From Agromyces hippuratus (GTDB lineage: Bacteria; Actinomycetota; Actinomycetes; Actinomycetales; Microbacteriaceae), in contig NZ_JACCFI010000001.1 of NCBI RefSeq assembly GCF_013410355.1, positions 2,294,001-2,358,000 on the forward strand: a stretch of DNA of 64,000 bases, read 5' to 3'. This document shows, in pieces, positions 43,929 through 52,639 of this stretch. Under the pieces are notes generated by a model. That model ran no database searches. It was given only the letters and a program-made list of their open reading frames with translations, and was not told the origin of the DNA. The position numbers were made by a program, and so were the translations under genes. Numbering within the stretch: position 1 is the first letter of the stretch; every line of letters begins with the position of its first letter.

Positions 43929-44827
43929 GCGCCGACGGTGAACGTCGTGCGGGTGGCGTCTTCGGCGAAGGCCCAGAAGCGGGCGCCGATCGCGGCATCC
44001 GTCGACGTGCGCGTGGGGGTCTGCAGGGCGGGCGGGCCCTTCGTCGTCCAGCGCGGTCCCCAGAACTGGCCACCCTCGACGCCGGGCGCGGTGAGTGCGT
44101 GCAACGGCACCTCGGCGCCGCGATGCTTGCCCTGCGCCCACGCCGCCTGCAGCGCGTCGCGGAATCGCTTCGCGGTCGACGGCTCGTTGACGCCCGGTAC
44201 GCGCGGCGTTCTGCCGCCGGTCGAATAACCGGGGTGGGCGACGATGCTCGCGACCGGGGCATCCGCTGCTCGAAGCCGTCGGTCGAGCTCGAATGCGAAC
44301 ACCTGCGTGGCGATCTTCGACTGCGCGTAGGCCCGCCAGGAGTCGTAGCCGTGCTCGAGCTGCTGCAGGTCGTCGATGCGGAACGTCGAGAGCCGGCTCG
44401 ACAACGAGCCGAGCGTGACGATGCGCGCGCCCGGTGCGAGGTGCCCCAGCAACTGCTCGAGCAGTGCGAAGTGACCGAGCACGTTCGTCGCGAGCACGAG
44501 CTCGTTGCCGTCGGGTGACTCGAGCCGGGTGGCCGGCGTGTGCACCATGCCCGCGTTGGCCACCACGCCGTCGAACGACGGGCGGTGCAGCAGGCGAGCG
44601 GCGCCGGCGCGCACCGAGGCGAGCGAGGCGACGTCGATGACGAGCGGTTCGACGGATGCCTCGGGGCGCGCGCCGCGGATCGCGGCCATCGCCGCCTCGA
44701 GCCGCTCCGGGCTGCGCCCGGCGAGCACGACGTGCGCACCCGCCCCGGCGAGCCGAGCCGCCGTGAAGAACCCGATGCCGGCATTTGCGCCGGTCACGAG
44801 GTAGCGCTTGCCCGCCTGCGACGGCAT
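43925..44827 (-). CDS. Short-chain dehydrogenase/reductase, retinol-dehydrogenase-like
   Basis: 300 residues from ATG 44827. Cofactor motif VTGANAGIGFFTAARL (TGxxxGIG), ANAG motif VVANAGMVHTP, catalytic Ser in TLGSLSSRL and the catalytic YAQSK. It resembles the larger SDRs annotated as retinol or protochlorophyllide-like oxidoreductases and uses NAD(P)H. The substrate is unknown. Confidence 0.9.
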   Translation of the reverse strand: MPSQAGKRYLVTGANAGIGFFTAARLAGAGAHVVLAGRSPERLEAAMAAIRGARPEASVEPLVIDVASLASVRAGAARLLHRPSFDGVVANAGMVHTPATRLESPDGNELVLATNVLGHFALLEQLLGHLAPGARIVTLGSLSSRLSTFRIDDLQQLEHGYDSWRAYAQSKIATQVFAFELDRRLRAADAPVASIVAHPGYSTGGRTPRVPGVNEPSTAKRFRDALQAAWAQGKHRGAEVPLHALTAPGVEGGQFWGPRWTTKGPPALQTPTRTSTDAAIGARFWAFAEDATRTTFTVGA

Positions 44828-44858
44828 GGCCGCCGGGTACCAGCTCACTGCCCGGGGC

Positions 44859-45200
44859 TCACAGCTCGTCGGCGGCGCCCGAAGCGGCCGCGCCATTGGC
44901 GAGCTCTTCGTGGTGCTGGATCACTTCGGCGACGACGAAGTTGAACCACTTCTCGGCGAACGCCGGGTCGAGGTGCGCGTCGATCGCGAGATTGCGGAGC
45001 CGGGCGATCTGGCGCCGCTCGCGGTCGGGGTCGCTCGGCGGCAGCCCGTGCGTCGCCTTCAGCCGGCCGACCTGCTGGGTGAACTTGAAGCGTTCGGCGA
45101 GCAGGTGGATGAGTGCCGCGTCGATGTTGTCGATGCTGGATCGGATGCCGAGCAGCTCGCTCATGGCAGCATCACGTTCGTCGAAGGACCCGTCACTCAT
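44859..45200 (-). CDS. Chorismate mutase, AroQ type
   Basis: 113 residues, an all-helical AroQ domain. Typical residues are IRSSIDNIDAALIHLLAERF (first helix), the conserved Lys-Gly/Ala region QVGRLKATHGLPPSD and RLRNLAIDAHLDPAFAEKWF. It converts chorismate to prephenate for Phe/Tyr synthesis. Alternatively, it may act on isochorismate, as in related small AroQ proteins. The start overlaps the end of the ECF42 sigma gene by 8 bp. Confidence 0.87.
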   Translation of the reverse strand: MSDGSFDERDAAMSELLGIRSSIDNIDAALIHLLAERFKFTQQVGRLKATHGLPPSDPDRERRQIARLRNLAIDAHLDPAFAEKWFNFVVAEVIQHHEELANGAAASGAADEL

Positions 45201-46458
45201 GCTTCGAGCGTACTTCCATCCGCACGGCGCGGTCTTCCAGGTACTGCTGCTCGATGAGGTTGCCGGTCATCGCCGCGGCCGCCCTGAATTCCTCCCCGGC
45301 GAGCGCGTGCGCACCGGAGCGCCCCAGGAGGTGGGCGCGAACCGCGCGCACCCTGACGCTCACGAGCGGATCCTCCGAGAGTCCGTGCGTTCGATCGAGA
45401 TCGTCGAGGAGGGCGAGGCCTCGTTGCGCACCGTAGGCGTGCGCGACGGCGACGACCCGGGAGAGGCGCACCGGGGCCGTGGGTTCGAGTTGTTCGAGCC
45501 CGAGGTAGAGCGCGGCGATCTGCGGCCAGTCGGTCGCGTCGTCCGAAGCGGCCTCGACGTGCACGGCGGCGATCGCGGCCTGCAACTGATAGGTGCCGAC
45601 GCGGCGGCGGCGCCACGCGCGCTCGATGAGTGCCTTCCCCTCGGCGAGCATCTCCGCGTCCCATCGCCCGCGATCCTGGTCGGCCAAGGGCACGAGCTCG
45701 CCCGACGCCCCCGTACGAGCCGCCCGTCTGGCCTCGGTGAGCAGCATCAGTGCCGTGAGCCCCTCGGGCTCGGCCTCCCCCGGCAGCATGCGCTGCAGCA
45801 TCCGGGTCAGGCGGATCGCCTCCTCGGCGAGGTCGCGACGACCGAGCTCGTCACCCGCGCTGACCGTGTACCCCTCGTTGAAGATGAGGTAGAGCACGCG
45901 CATGACCGCCTCGATGCGGGCGCGGCGGTCCCCGTCGGGCGGCAGCTCGAACCGGGCGCCGGCCCGCTTCAGCTGCTGCTTGGCGCGACTGATGCGCACC
46001 GCCATGGTCGCTTCGGAGACGCCGTAGGCGTGTGCGATCTCCGCCGTCGTGAGGCCGCCGACGGCACGCAGCGTCAGCGCGATCTGCGAGGCCGCGCTGA
46101 GCGCCGGGTGACAGCACAGCACGAGCAGGTGCAGGCTGTCGTCGTGATCGACGACCGTGGGCCCCGGCGCGGTCGGGTCGACGAGCGAGGGGTCGGATGC
46201 CGCAGCCTCCGCTTCACGGCGATGCGCCGCCTGCTCGGAGCGGAGCAGGTCGATCATCCTGCGATAGGCGACGCGGATGAGCCAGCTGCGTGGTTCGTCG
46301 GGAACGCCGTCGACCGGCCACTGCCGGCTCGCGGCGATGAGCGCCTCCTGCACGGCGTCCTCGGCCACGTCGAAGCGGCCGAATCGTCGCACGATCGCGC
46401 CGAGCACCTGCGGCGCCTCGGAGCGCAGCAGGTGCTCGACCTCCCGGTCGCGTGCCAT
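45193..46458 (-). CDS. ECF42-group RNA polymerase sigma factor with C-terminal TPR region
   Basis: 421 residues. Region 2 is near the N terminus (VLGAIVRRFGRFDVAEDAVQ), region 4 is ALTLRAVGGLTTAEIAHAYGV (read with SEATMAVRISRAK), and a long helical TPR-like extension follows (IFNEGYTVSAGD to the end). This is the ECF42 architecture. ECF42 factors lack an anti-sigma gene and are linked to a DGPF protein gene, as here, whose stop overlaps this start by 1 bp. It should recognise TGTCRA/CGA-type promoters such as the pair at 47591 and 47660. Confidence 0.92.
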   Translation of the reverse strand: MARDREVEHLLRSEAPQVLGAIVRRFGRFDVAEDAVQEALIAASRQWPVDGVPDEPRSWLIRVAYRRMIDLLRSEQAAHRREAEAAASDPSLVDPTAPGPTVVDHDDSLHLLVLCCHPALSAASQIALTLRAVGGLTTAEIAHAYGVSEATMAVRISRAKQQLKRAGARFELPPDGDRRARIEAVMRVLYLIFNEGYTVSAGDELGRRDLAEEAIRLTRMLQRMLPGEAEPEGLTALMLLTEARRAARTGASGELVPLADQDRGRWDAEMLAEGKALIERAWRRRRVGTYQLQAAIAAVHVEAASDDATDWPQIAALYLGLEQLEPTAPVRLSRVVAVAHAYGAQRGLALLDDLDRTHGLSEDPLVSVRVRAVRAHLLGRSGAHALAGEEFRAAAAMTGNLIEQQYLEDRAVRMEVRSKHE

Positions 46459-46826
46459 CAGGCGAAGTCGTCGCCCATGATCGGGCGGATCTCCATCGGC
46501 TCGCCGAGCATCTCGACCATTCGGCTGACGATGTCGCGGGCCCGTTCGAGGCTCGCGACGTCGATGACGGCGAAGCTCGCGAGCACCTCCTTCAGCTCGG
46601 CGAACGGCCCGTCCGTGGCGACGACGCCGGACTCGGTCTTCCGCACCGTGGTGGTGACGGCGGGATGCCCGAGGCCCTCGCTCGTGACGAACTCACCGGT
46701 CGCCCGCAGTTCGGTCTCGAACTGCTGGTAGATCGCGAACGCGGCGAGCGCCTCCTCGGTCGGGGCATCGGCGGTCGCCGCATCCCAGCTCGCGGCCGGG
46801 GTGTAGCTCAGCACGAGGAACTTCAT
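46458..46826 (-). CDS. DGPF/YCII-domain protein, partner of ECF42
   Basis: 122 residues. It contains the diagnostic DGPF motif in VVATDGPFAELKEVLASFAV and an N-terminal MKFLVLSYTPAASW. DGPF proteins are small cytoplasmic proteins of the YCII fold, conserved next to ECF42 genes and thought to be part of their response, but without a proven reaction. Confidence 0.92.
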   Translation of the reverse strand: MKFLVLSYTPAASWDAATADAPTEEALAAFAIYQQFETELRATGEFVTSEGLGHPAVTTTVRKTESGVVATDGPFAELKEVLASFAVIDVASLERARDIVSRMVEMLGEPMEIRPIMGDDFA

Positions 46827-46891
46827 GATGTGTCCTTCCAGACGGCGCGGTCGACGCCACGCTATTCGAATCGATGATGGGGATCGAGGGG

Positions 46892-47551
46892 TCACGCGGC
46901 CCGTCGGAGTCTCAGCGCGACCACCGTCGTCCAGGTGAAGGCGACGACGCCGGTGAGCGCGACCTGCACGCTCGCACTCTCGGGAGTGACGGGCAATAGC
47001 AGCACCAGGGCGGTCACGCCGTTGCCGATGGCGGGCCAGACGGCGCGGCGACGGATGTCGCGCACGAGCAGCACGATGCAGGCGACCGCGAGCGCGGTGA
47101 ACGCGATCGCGGCGGCCGCCGAGTGCACGACCGAGTGCCACGACATCGGCACGACGCCCTGCGGCGCTCCGAGCGGGAAGCCGAGCTGCGGATCCATCGT
47201 GAAGCACCCGGCCGCGACGAGCCCGGCGCCGAAGACGCCGATGAGGAGCGGCGCGGCACGCCGCCCCAGCCCCTCGACGACGACCCTGCGGTGCACGATC
47301 GCGAGCGCGATCACGCCGAGGCCCGTGAGCACGAATGTCGCGATCTGGATCCACCCGAGGGACCCGGTGGAGAGCTGGCTGATGGGATGCACGCGCAGGT
47401 CGAAGCCGGAGCGCGTGAGCATCTGGATGATCGCCGAGGCGTAGAAGAGCGGCCCGGCGAGCGCAGCGGCCACGGCGAGGCGGCGAGTCGACTCGCGGCG
47501 AGCGCCGGTCGGCGGCTCGATGCGTGCCTGGTGATCGAGGTGTGCGGTCAT
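46892..47551 (-). CDS. DUF998-family membrane protein
   Basis: 219 residues from ATG 47551, preceded by GGGAGG. It has six hydrophobic spans, the first ALAGPLFYASAIIQMLTR, and the HPISQLSTGSLGWIQ motif characteristic of DUF998. It is the first gene of the leftward ECF42 operon and probably an output of the sigma factor. Confidence 0.82.
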   Translation of the reverse strand: MTAHLDHQARIEPPTGARRESTRRLAVAAALAGPLFYASAIIQMLTRSGFDLRVHPISQLSTGSLGWIQIATFVLTGLGVIALAIVHRRVVVEGLGRRAAPLLIGVFGAGLVAAGCFTMDPQLGFPLGAPQGVVPMSWHSVVHSAAAAIAFTALAVACIVLLVRDIRRRAVWPAIGNGVTALVLLLPVTPESASVQVALTGVVAFTWTTVVALRLRRAA

Positions 47552-47590
47552 GGTGTCCTCCCATGGGTTCGGAATCGTTCCTGTACCGCT

Positions 47591-47619
47591 ACCTCGGAGC
47601 CGACGACACCGCATTGACA
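47591..47619 (-). promoter_or_regulatory. ECF42-type promoter, leftward
   Basis: On the minus strand -35 TGTCAA (47619-47614), 17-bp spacer, -10 CGAGGT (47596-47591). It agrees with the published ECF42 consensus (TGTCGA at -35, CGA at -10) at all but one -35 base, and would drive DUF998-DGPF-sigma transcription. Confidence 0.7.
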
Positions 47620-47659
47620 TCGCCGAGGAGATTCATTCGGGGAGGATCTCCCGCTCGGA

Positions 47660-47688
47660 TGTCAAGGCCGGACCGCCGGCTCCGAGGT
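47660..47688 (+). promoter_or_regulatory. ECF42-type promoter, rightward
   Basis: Exact mirror image of the leftward promoter: -35 TGTCAA (47660-47665), 17-bp spacer, -10 CGAGGT (47683-47688). It drives the gene at 47736. The two promoters form an interrupted palindrome centred on 47639/47640. Confidence 0.7.
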
Positions 47689-47735
47689 ATCCGTGACGGC
47701 GCAGACCGATGCGCCGCGAAACGAGAGGAACCACC

Positions 47736-48212
47736 ATGAACGACGACACCGCGATCCCCGACACGAGCGACATCGACGCCTTCGGCCTCGGCGAGCAGCA
47801 GGAGCCCTCGCCCGAGGTGCGAGCGCTCGACCGACTGGTCGGCACCTGGGTCCTGACCGGTGGCGCAGAGGGCACCGTGCGCTACGAGTGGATGGCGGGC
47901 GGCCATTTCCTGCTGCAGCACGTCGAACTCACCCAGTTCGGGCAGCCGATCACGGGCCTCGAGGTGATCGGTCACCTGCACCCGTTCGGCGAGCCCGCGG
48001 GCGCCGATATCGTCTCGCGTTTCTACGATTCGGCGGGCAACACGCTCGACTACGTCTACGAACTCGTCGGCGACGTGCTCACGATCTGGGGCGGCGCGAA
48101 GGGAGGACCCGCCTACTTCCAGGGCACCTTCGGCGCCGACGACCGGGTCGTCGACGGCGCCTGGGTGTACCCGGGCGACGGCGGCTACCCGTCGACGATG
48201 ACGCGAGCCTGA
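47736..48212 (+). CDS. DUF1579/lipocalin-like protein, probable ECF42 target
   Basis: 158 residues from the ATG after GAGAGGAACCACC. The sequence LDRLVGTWVLTGGAEGTVRYEWMAGG (read as LDRLVGTWVLTGG, AEGTVRYEWMAGG) and HFLLQHVEL resembles the beta-barrel DUF1579 family. No signal peptide. It is unlikely to be an enzyme with conserved catalytic residues; it may bind a small ligand. Confidence 0.8.
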   Translation: MNDDTAIPDTSDIDAFGLGEQQEPSPEVRALDRLVGTWVLTGGAEGTVRYEWMAGGHFLLQHVELTQFGQPITGLEVIGHLHPFGEPAGADIVSRFYDSAGNTLDYVYELVGDVLTIWGGAKGGPAYFQGTFGADDRVVDGAWVYPGDGGYPSTMTRA

Positions 48213-48220
48213 TCGCCCCT

Positions 48221-48303
48221 GCGGGTGGAGCCTGTCGAAACTCATCCCGGGGTTTCGACAGGCTCAACCCGCACAGGCTCAACCCGCACAGACTCAACCG
48301 CAC
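48221..48303. repeat. REP-type hairpin plus tandem arm copies
   Basis: A 21-bp stem with one mismatch (48221-48241 with 48252-48272; arms contain GAGCCTGTCGAAAC and GTTTCGACAGGCTC) is followed by two further imperfect copies of the right arm (CAGGCTCAACCCGCA). It lies between convergent genes and can serve as terminator. It is the full-length relative of the 14416 tandem array. Confidence 0.85.
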
Positions 48304-48322
48304 AGGGCTCGGCCGGCGGGGC

Positions 48323-49642
48323 TCAGGCGCCCGCCGCCGCCCGCTCGAGCATCGGCTTCGTCGCGAGCAGCCCGAGCCACACGACCCCGATGCCGGCCGC
48401 GAGCACGCCGGCGATGACCGCGAGCGAGAGCGGCGCGACGATGATCGCCGCACCCGTGAGGGGCAGCATCACGACGGCCGCGGTGACCGCGGAGCCGATC
48501 GCGGTGATGCGCAGCGGCGACATGACCGCTCGGCGACGAGCCGAGTCCATCGTCGGCGTCGGCATGCCGAGCATGTCGAGCGAGCGGTACAGCTCGCCGC
48601 GGTCGAGGATGCCTGCTGCCTGGTTCACGCCGACCGAGCTCGCGACCATGAGGAACGAACCGATCACCGTGATGAGGATGCCGGTGCGGATGTCGGCGAA
48701 GAGCTGCATCGACTGGGTGTCACCGGCCTCGCCGAACGAGCCGAGCAGGGCGATGCCGGTGCCCGCGAACACGGCCATGAAGCTCGTCATGGCAACACCC
48801 GAGACCTGCCGCCAGGCCGCCTTCGGCGACTCGAGCACCGAGCGTGCCGCGAGGAGTCGCGCCGGTGTCTTCGCGCGTCGCGCCTGCGACTGCGCGACGA
48901 GGCGGATCACCCACGGGCCGATGAGGTTCAGCACGGCGATGGTGCCGCCGAACGCGAGCCCGAGCATCGCGAGGATGACGAGCACCGAACCCGCCACCTG
49001 CAGCACGGCCATCATGAGGAACGCGAGCGCGATGACCGCGACGCCGATGACGATGCGCAGCCAGTGCAGCTTCGGGGCGTCCTGCTTCGTGCGCACGCCG
49101 AGCGGCGAGATGACGACCTGGCGGAGGCCGAGCACGGCGCTCGCCGCAGCGAGGAGCACGACGCCCGCGAACACCGCGGCGAGCGCGGGCAGTCCGAGCA
49201 GCACGCCGTCGATGCCGAGCGGCTCGCCCCGGAACGGGATGAGCGCGACGAGCGGCACGAGCAGGAAGTACAGCACCACGCCGATGAGCGCGCCGACCGC
49301 AGCGAGCACGACCGACTCGATCACGGCCAGCGCCGACACCGTCGCAGGCGTCGCGCCGAGGAGCCGCAGCGTCGCGAGCCGGTCGTCGCGCCGCCGTGCG
49401 GAGAGACGGGCGGCTGCGCCGCCGAGCGAGGCCAGCGGCACCACGAGCAGCACGAGGGCGATGACGGCGAGCGCCTGATAGGTCACGCCGATGTCGTCGC
49501 TCCAGGTCCAGAACGACTGGGCGCCGCCGAGCACGACGAGGAGCAGCGCGGTGACGATCGCGAAGGCGGTCACGGGCAGGACGCTCGCCGCGGCACCGGC
49601 GCTGCCCGGGCGGGCGAGCAGCCACGCGACGCGGGCGATCAC
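48323..49642 (-). CDS. ABC transporter permease, FtsX-like
   Basis: 439 residues with eight or more membrane spans. An FtsX-type domain is indicated by RLSARRRDDRLATLRLLGAT (region after the first spans), VIESVVLAAVGALIGVVLYF and a second, related half (LLAARSVLESPKAAWRQVSG ... ELYRSLDMLGMPTP). Such permeases export lipids or peptides or act as mechanotransmitters. It pairs with the ATPase gene upstream (ATGA overlap). The substrate is unknown. Confidence 0.88.
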   Translation of the reverse strand: MIARVAWLLARPGSAGAAASVLPVTAFAIVTALLLVVLGGAQSFWTWSDDIGVTYQALAVIALVLLVVPLASLGGAAARLSARRRDDRLATLRLLGATPATVSALAVIESVVLAAVGALIGVVLYFLLVPLVALIPFRGEPLGIDGVLLGLPALAAVFAGVVLLAAASAVLGLRQVVISPLGVRTKQDAPKLHWLRIVIGVAVIALAFLMMAVLQVAGSVLVILAMLGLAFGGTIAVLNLIGPWVIRLVAQSQARRAKTPARLLAARSVLESPKAAWRQVSGVAMTSFMAVFAGTGIALLGSFGEAGDTQSMQLFADIRTGILITVIGSFLMVASSVGVNQAAGILDRGELYRSLDMLGMPTPTMDSARRRAVMSPLRITAIGSAVTAAVVMLPLTGAAIIVAPLSLAVIAGVLAAGIGVVWLGLLATKPMLERAAAGA

Positions 49643-50340
49643 GCGGTCACCCCGGGCACCCGCTCGCCGACGATGCGGCCGTCACGCATGTCCACGATGC
49701 GCGAGCACCTGCCGGCGACCTCCGCGTCGTGCGTGACGACGACGAGGGTGCGGCCCTGACCGGTCGTCGAGTCGAGCAGCGCCTGCATCACCTCGGCCGA
49801 GGTGGCCGAGTCGAGGGCGCCGGTCGGCTCGTCGGCGAAGACGACGGATGCCCCGGTGACCTGCGCCCGCGCGATCGCGACGCGCTGCGCCTGGCCCCCC
49901 GAGAGCTGGCCGATGCGGCGGTCCTCCATGCCGGCGAGACCGAGGGCGGCGAGCCATCCGCGCCCGTACTCCTCGGCGCGGGCACGCGGCATGCCGTTCA
50001 GCATGAGCGCGAGCGCGACGTTCTCGACCGCGGTGAGCTCGGGGATCAGCAGCCCCTGCTGGAAGACGAAGCCGTACGCCTCCCTGCGCAGCCGCGAGCG
50101 CTCGCGCTCGCTGAGCGCCGTGACCTCGACGCGCCCCGCGCCCGACTGGAAGCCGACCGCGCCCGCGTCGGGGCGGGTGATGCCCGCGAGGCAGTGCAGC
50201 AGGGTCGTCTTGCCCGAGCCGGAGGCGCCCATGATGGCGATCGCCTCCCCGGTGCGCACCTGGAGGTCGACACCCGCGAGGGCGTGCGTCTGGCCGAACG
50301 ACTTGCTGAGGCCGGATGCCTCGATCACGAAGGAACTCAT
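49639..50340 (-). CDS. ABC transporter ATP-binding protein, MacB/LolD-like
   Basis: 233 residues from ATG 50340. Walker A GASGSGKTT, Q-loop FVFQQGLLIPEL, signature LSGGQAQRVAIARA, Walker B VVFADEPTGALDSAT and H-loop VVVTHDAEVAG. The set is typical of MacB/LolD-type ATPases that work with FtsX-like permeases. Also, this gene lies directly before its permease. Confidence 0.93.
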   Translation of the reverse strand: MSSFVIEASGLSKSFGQTHALAGVDLQVRTGEAIAIMGASGSGKTTLLHCLAGITRPDAGAVGFQSGAGRVEVTALSERERSRLRREAYGFVFQQGLLIPELTAVENVALALMLNGMPRARAEEYGRGWLAALGLAGMEDRRIGQLSGGQAQRVAIARAQVTGASVVFADEPTGALDSATSAEVMQALLDSTTGQGRTLVVVTHDAEVAGRCSRIVDMRDGRIVGERVPGVTA

Positions 50341-50447
50341 ACCCTCGAGCCTGCCGGGGCGGGCCGGGGCAGCGCGTCGGTCGCGCGCCGTATTCGCGCG
50401 TCTCCGCGTCATCCTCCCGGATGACGGCGCCCGCCGGGCAGACGGAT

Positions 50448-50485
50448 GCGGCGCGGCATCCGACCCCCACCGGATGCCGCGCCGC
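50448..50485. terminator. Terminator hairpin between two ABC operons
   Basis: A perfect 14-bp stem (GCGGCGCGGCATCC with its complement) around a 10-nt loop. It follows the stop of the permease gene at 50504 (minus strand). Confidence 0.8.
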
Positions 50486-50503
50486 GGCCTGAAGCCCGTT
50501 CGA

Positions 50504-51274
50504 TCAGCGGGGCGTGGCCCACCGGATCACGAAGAATCCGATGATGGCGGAGACGGCTGCGAGCGCCAGCACCACGCTGAAGACCCCGACGATGCCGATG
50601 CTGCCGAACCACGCGAACACCGCGGGCCACGAGCCGTTGAGGGTGAGCACCGCAATCGCGACGAGCAGCAGTGCGATCACGCTGAACAGCAGGATCAGCA
50701 TGCCGGGGATGCGCCACCGCATGTACACGGTCGTCACGCTCGCACCGATGAAGAGCACGAGGAGCTGCAGCGCGAAGCTCGTGTAGAAGTCGACGATCCA
50801 GCTCTGGCCGTACCAGAGCGCGTCGAACATGTGCGTGCCGAGCCACCAGCCGCCGGTGGCGATCTCGAGCTGCACGAGCGTCGCGATCGCGACGGCGTAC
50901 ATGACCGAGACGAGCACGAACATGACGCTCGTGCCGACCCAGAAGTCCCGGCGCGTCGTGCCGAAGCCGAGGGCGAACGAGAAGGTGAGTCCGATCGCCT
51001 GCACGCCGACCACGACGAGGTACCACTGCGGCGAGAGCACCGCCCAGCTGTAGCGCATGTTGTCGAGGTCTTCGGTGGTCACGGCGCCGCCGGAACCCGC
51101 CCTGATGATGAGGGTGATGATGACGGAGATCGCCCACGCGGCGCCGATGATGATCCACGGGATGCCGAAGAAGATCCACGGGTTGACGGCGTGCAGGCGC
51201 ACGATGCGCCAGATCTCGTGGGCCCGCGAGCGGGCTTCGGTGCGCACGACGGGTGCGGTCGCTACGGCGGTCAT
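50504..51274 (-). CDS. ABC transporter membrane subunit
   Basis: 256 residues with six spans, for example IFFGIPWIIIGAAWAISVII, YLVVVGVQAIGLTFSFALG and IPGMLILLFSVIALLLVAIA. No FtsX motif; it resembles the membrane subunits of GntR/YtrA-controlled two-gene ABC systems. Its start overlaps the ATPase stop by 4 bp. Role in efflux or cell-envelope stress is inferred from the operon type. Confidence 0.8.
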   Translation of the reverse strand: MTAVATAPVVRTEARSRAHEIWRIVRLHAVNPWIFFGIPWIIIGAAWAISVIITLIIRAGSGGAVTTEDLDNMRYSWAVLSPQWYLVVVGVQAIGLTFSFALGFGTTRRDFWVGTSVMFVLVSVMYAVAIATLVQLEIATGGWWLGTHMFDALWYGQSWIVDFYTSFALQLLVLFIGASVTTVYMRWRIPGMLILLFSVIALLLVAIAVLTLNGSWPAVFAWFGSIGIVGVFSVVLALAAVSAIIGFFVIRWATPR

Positions 51275-52176
51275 GCTGCGTTCTCCTGTTCGGTCGAACC
51301 GGCGAGGTCGGTGCCGGTCAAGTGGACGATGAGCTGCTGGAGCGAGACGGGTGCGAGCTCGAGGCCGAGCTCGGCCGCCTGGATGCGGTCGCGCTGGTCG
51401 AGACGGCCGTCGATCGTGACGGATGCCAGTCCGCCGAGGCCTTCCCGCCCGATGACGGGCCGGTCGGCGACGAAGGACTCGACGACGTTGCGCGGGCCGG
51501 CGACGGTGGTCGCCGAGCCGCGAACCTCGTCGGCGTCGCTGTCGAGGAGGATCCGCCCCTGGTCGATGAGGATCACGTGTTCGAGCAGGTTCGCGACCTC
51601 GTCGATCAGATGGGTCGAGAGCACGACGGTGCGAGGGTGTGCGACGTAGTCCTCGAGCAGGCGGTCGTAGAAGATGTGCCGGGCGACCGCGTCGAGCCCG
51701 AGGTAGGGCTCGTCGAAGAACGTCAGCGGTGCGCGGCTCGCGAGGCCCACGATGACGCCGACGGCCGAGAGCTGCCCGCGCGAGAGCTTCTTGATGCGAC
51801 GCTTCACCGGCAGTCGGAAGTCGGCGACGAGCTGCTCGGCGAACGCGGCATCCCAGTTCTCGAAGAACCAGGGGGCGGCCGTGAAGACGTGCGCCGGCGT
51901 GAAGTCCTCGGGGTAGCGCTGCGACTCCGCGATGAAGCACATGCGACGCAGCACGTCGGCGTGCTCGGCGGGCTCGCGGCCGAAGACCTCGAGGCGCCCG
52001 GCATTCGCGAAGAGCTGGCCGGTCAGCAGCTGCATGATCGTGGTCTTGCCCGCGCCGTTGCGCCCGAGCAGGCCGTAGATGCGGTTCTCCTCCAGCGTGA
52101 AGTCGACTGCGTCGACGGCCGTGAACGAGCCGTAGCGCTTGGTGAGCCCGGTGGCGTGCACCACTGTGCGGGTCAT
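51271..52176 (-). CDS. ABC transporter ATP-binding protein (YtrB-like)
   Basis: 301 residues. Walker A is GRNGAGKTT, Walker B LTFFDEPYLGLD, H-loop VVLSTHLIDE. The signature motif is KLSRGQLSAVGV, a variant of LSGGQ. A C-terminal extension (about 230-301) follows the ATPase. It is placed between the GntR regulator and the membrane subunit with 4-bp overlaps on both sides, as in ytr/ecs-type operons. Confidence 0.9.
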   Translation of the reverse strand: MTRTVVHATGLTKRYGSFTAVDAVDFTLEENRIYGLLGRNGAGKTTIMQLLTGQLFANAGRLEVFGREPAEHADVLRRMCFIAESQRYPEDFTPAHVFTAAPWFFENWDAAFAEQLVADFRLPVKRRIKKLSRGQLSAVGVIVGLASRAPLTFFDEPYLGLDAVARHIFYDRLLEDYVAHPRTVVLSTHLIDEVANLLEHVILIDQGRILLDSDADEVRGSATTVAGPRNVVESFVADRPVIGREGLGGLASVTIDGRLDQRDRIQAAELGLELAPVSLQQLIVHLTGTDLAGSTEQENAA

Positions 52177-52532
52177 GATTGGATCCTTTCCGCGCGGAGC
52201 ATGCCCGCGAGTTCGTCGATGCCGATGCCGAGCTTCTCGGCCTCGATGATGAGTGGTCTGAGGAATTCAGCGGCGAAGCCCGCCCGCCGGCGCTCGATGA
52301 GCCGTTCGCGGGCACCGATGGTCACGAACATGCCGATGCCCCTTCGCTTCTCCACGATGCCGTCGTCGACAAGGCGGGTCACCCCCTTCAGTGCGGTGGC
52401 CGGGTTGACGCGCAGGAACGCCGCGAACTCGTTCGTCGAGGGGATCTGGCCGCCTTCCGGCAGCGTGCCCTCGATGATGTCGTTCTCGATCTGTTCTGCG
52501 ATCTGGATGAAGATCGGACGCGATTCGTCCAT
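52173..52532 (-). CDS. GntR-family regulator, YtrA subfamily
   Basis: 119 residues from ATG 52532: winged helix with PIFIQIAEQIENDIIEGTLP, QIPSTNEFAAFLRVNPATAL and the wing RRGIGMFVT. The short C-terminal part (two helices) marks the YtrA subgroup, repressors of linked ABC transporter operons that often respond to cell-wall antibiotics. It is the first gene of the operon and probably represses itself through the palindrome upstream. Confidence 0.9.
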   Translation of the reverse strand: MDESRPIFIQIAEQIENDIIEGTLPEGGQIPSTNEFAAFLRVNPATALKGVTRLVDDGIVEKRRGIGMFVTIGARERLIERRRAGFAAEFLRPLIIEAEKLGIGIDELAGMLRAERIQS

Positions 52533-52573
52533 ACCCGCCCAACTGTCTGCCGTGTTTCTGCTGCGCTGAACCT

Positions 52574-52607
52574 TGGTTGGTTCATTACTTGTGTAACTAA
52601 CCAACCA
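52574..52607. promoter_or_regulatory. Candidate YtrA operator
   Basis: TGGTTGGTT (52574-52582) and AACCAACCA (52599-52607) form a perfect 9-bp inverted repeat with a 16-nt, AT-rich centre. It lies 42-75 bp upstream of the GntR gene, where its promoter should be. Confidence 0.65.
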
Positions 52608-52639
52608 TGTGCGCGCGCGACTGTCAACCCCCGAGTTCC

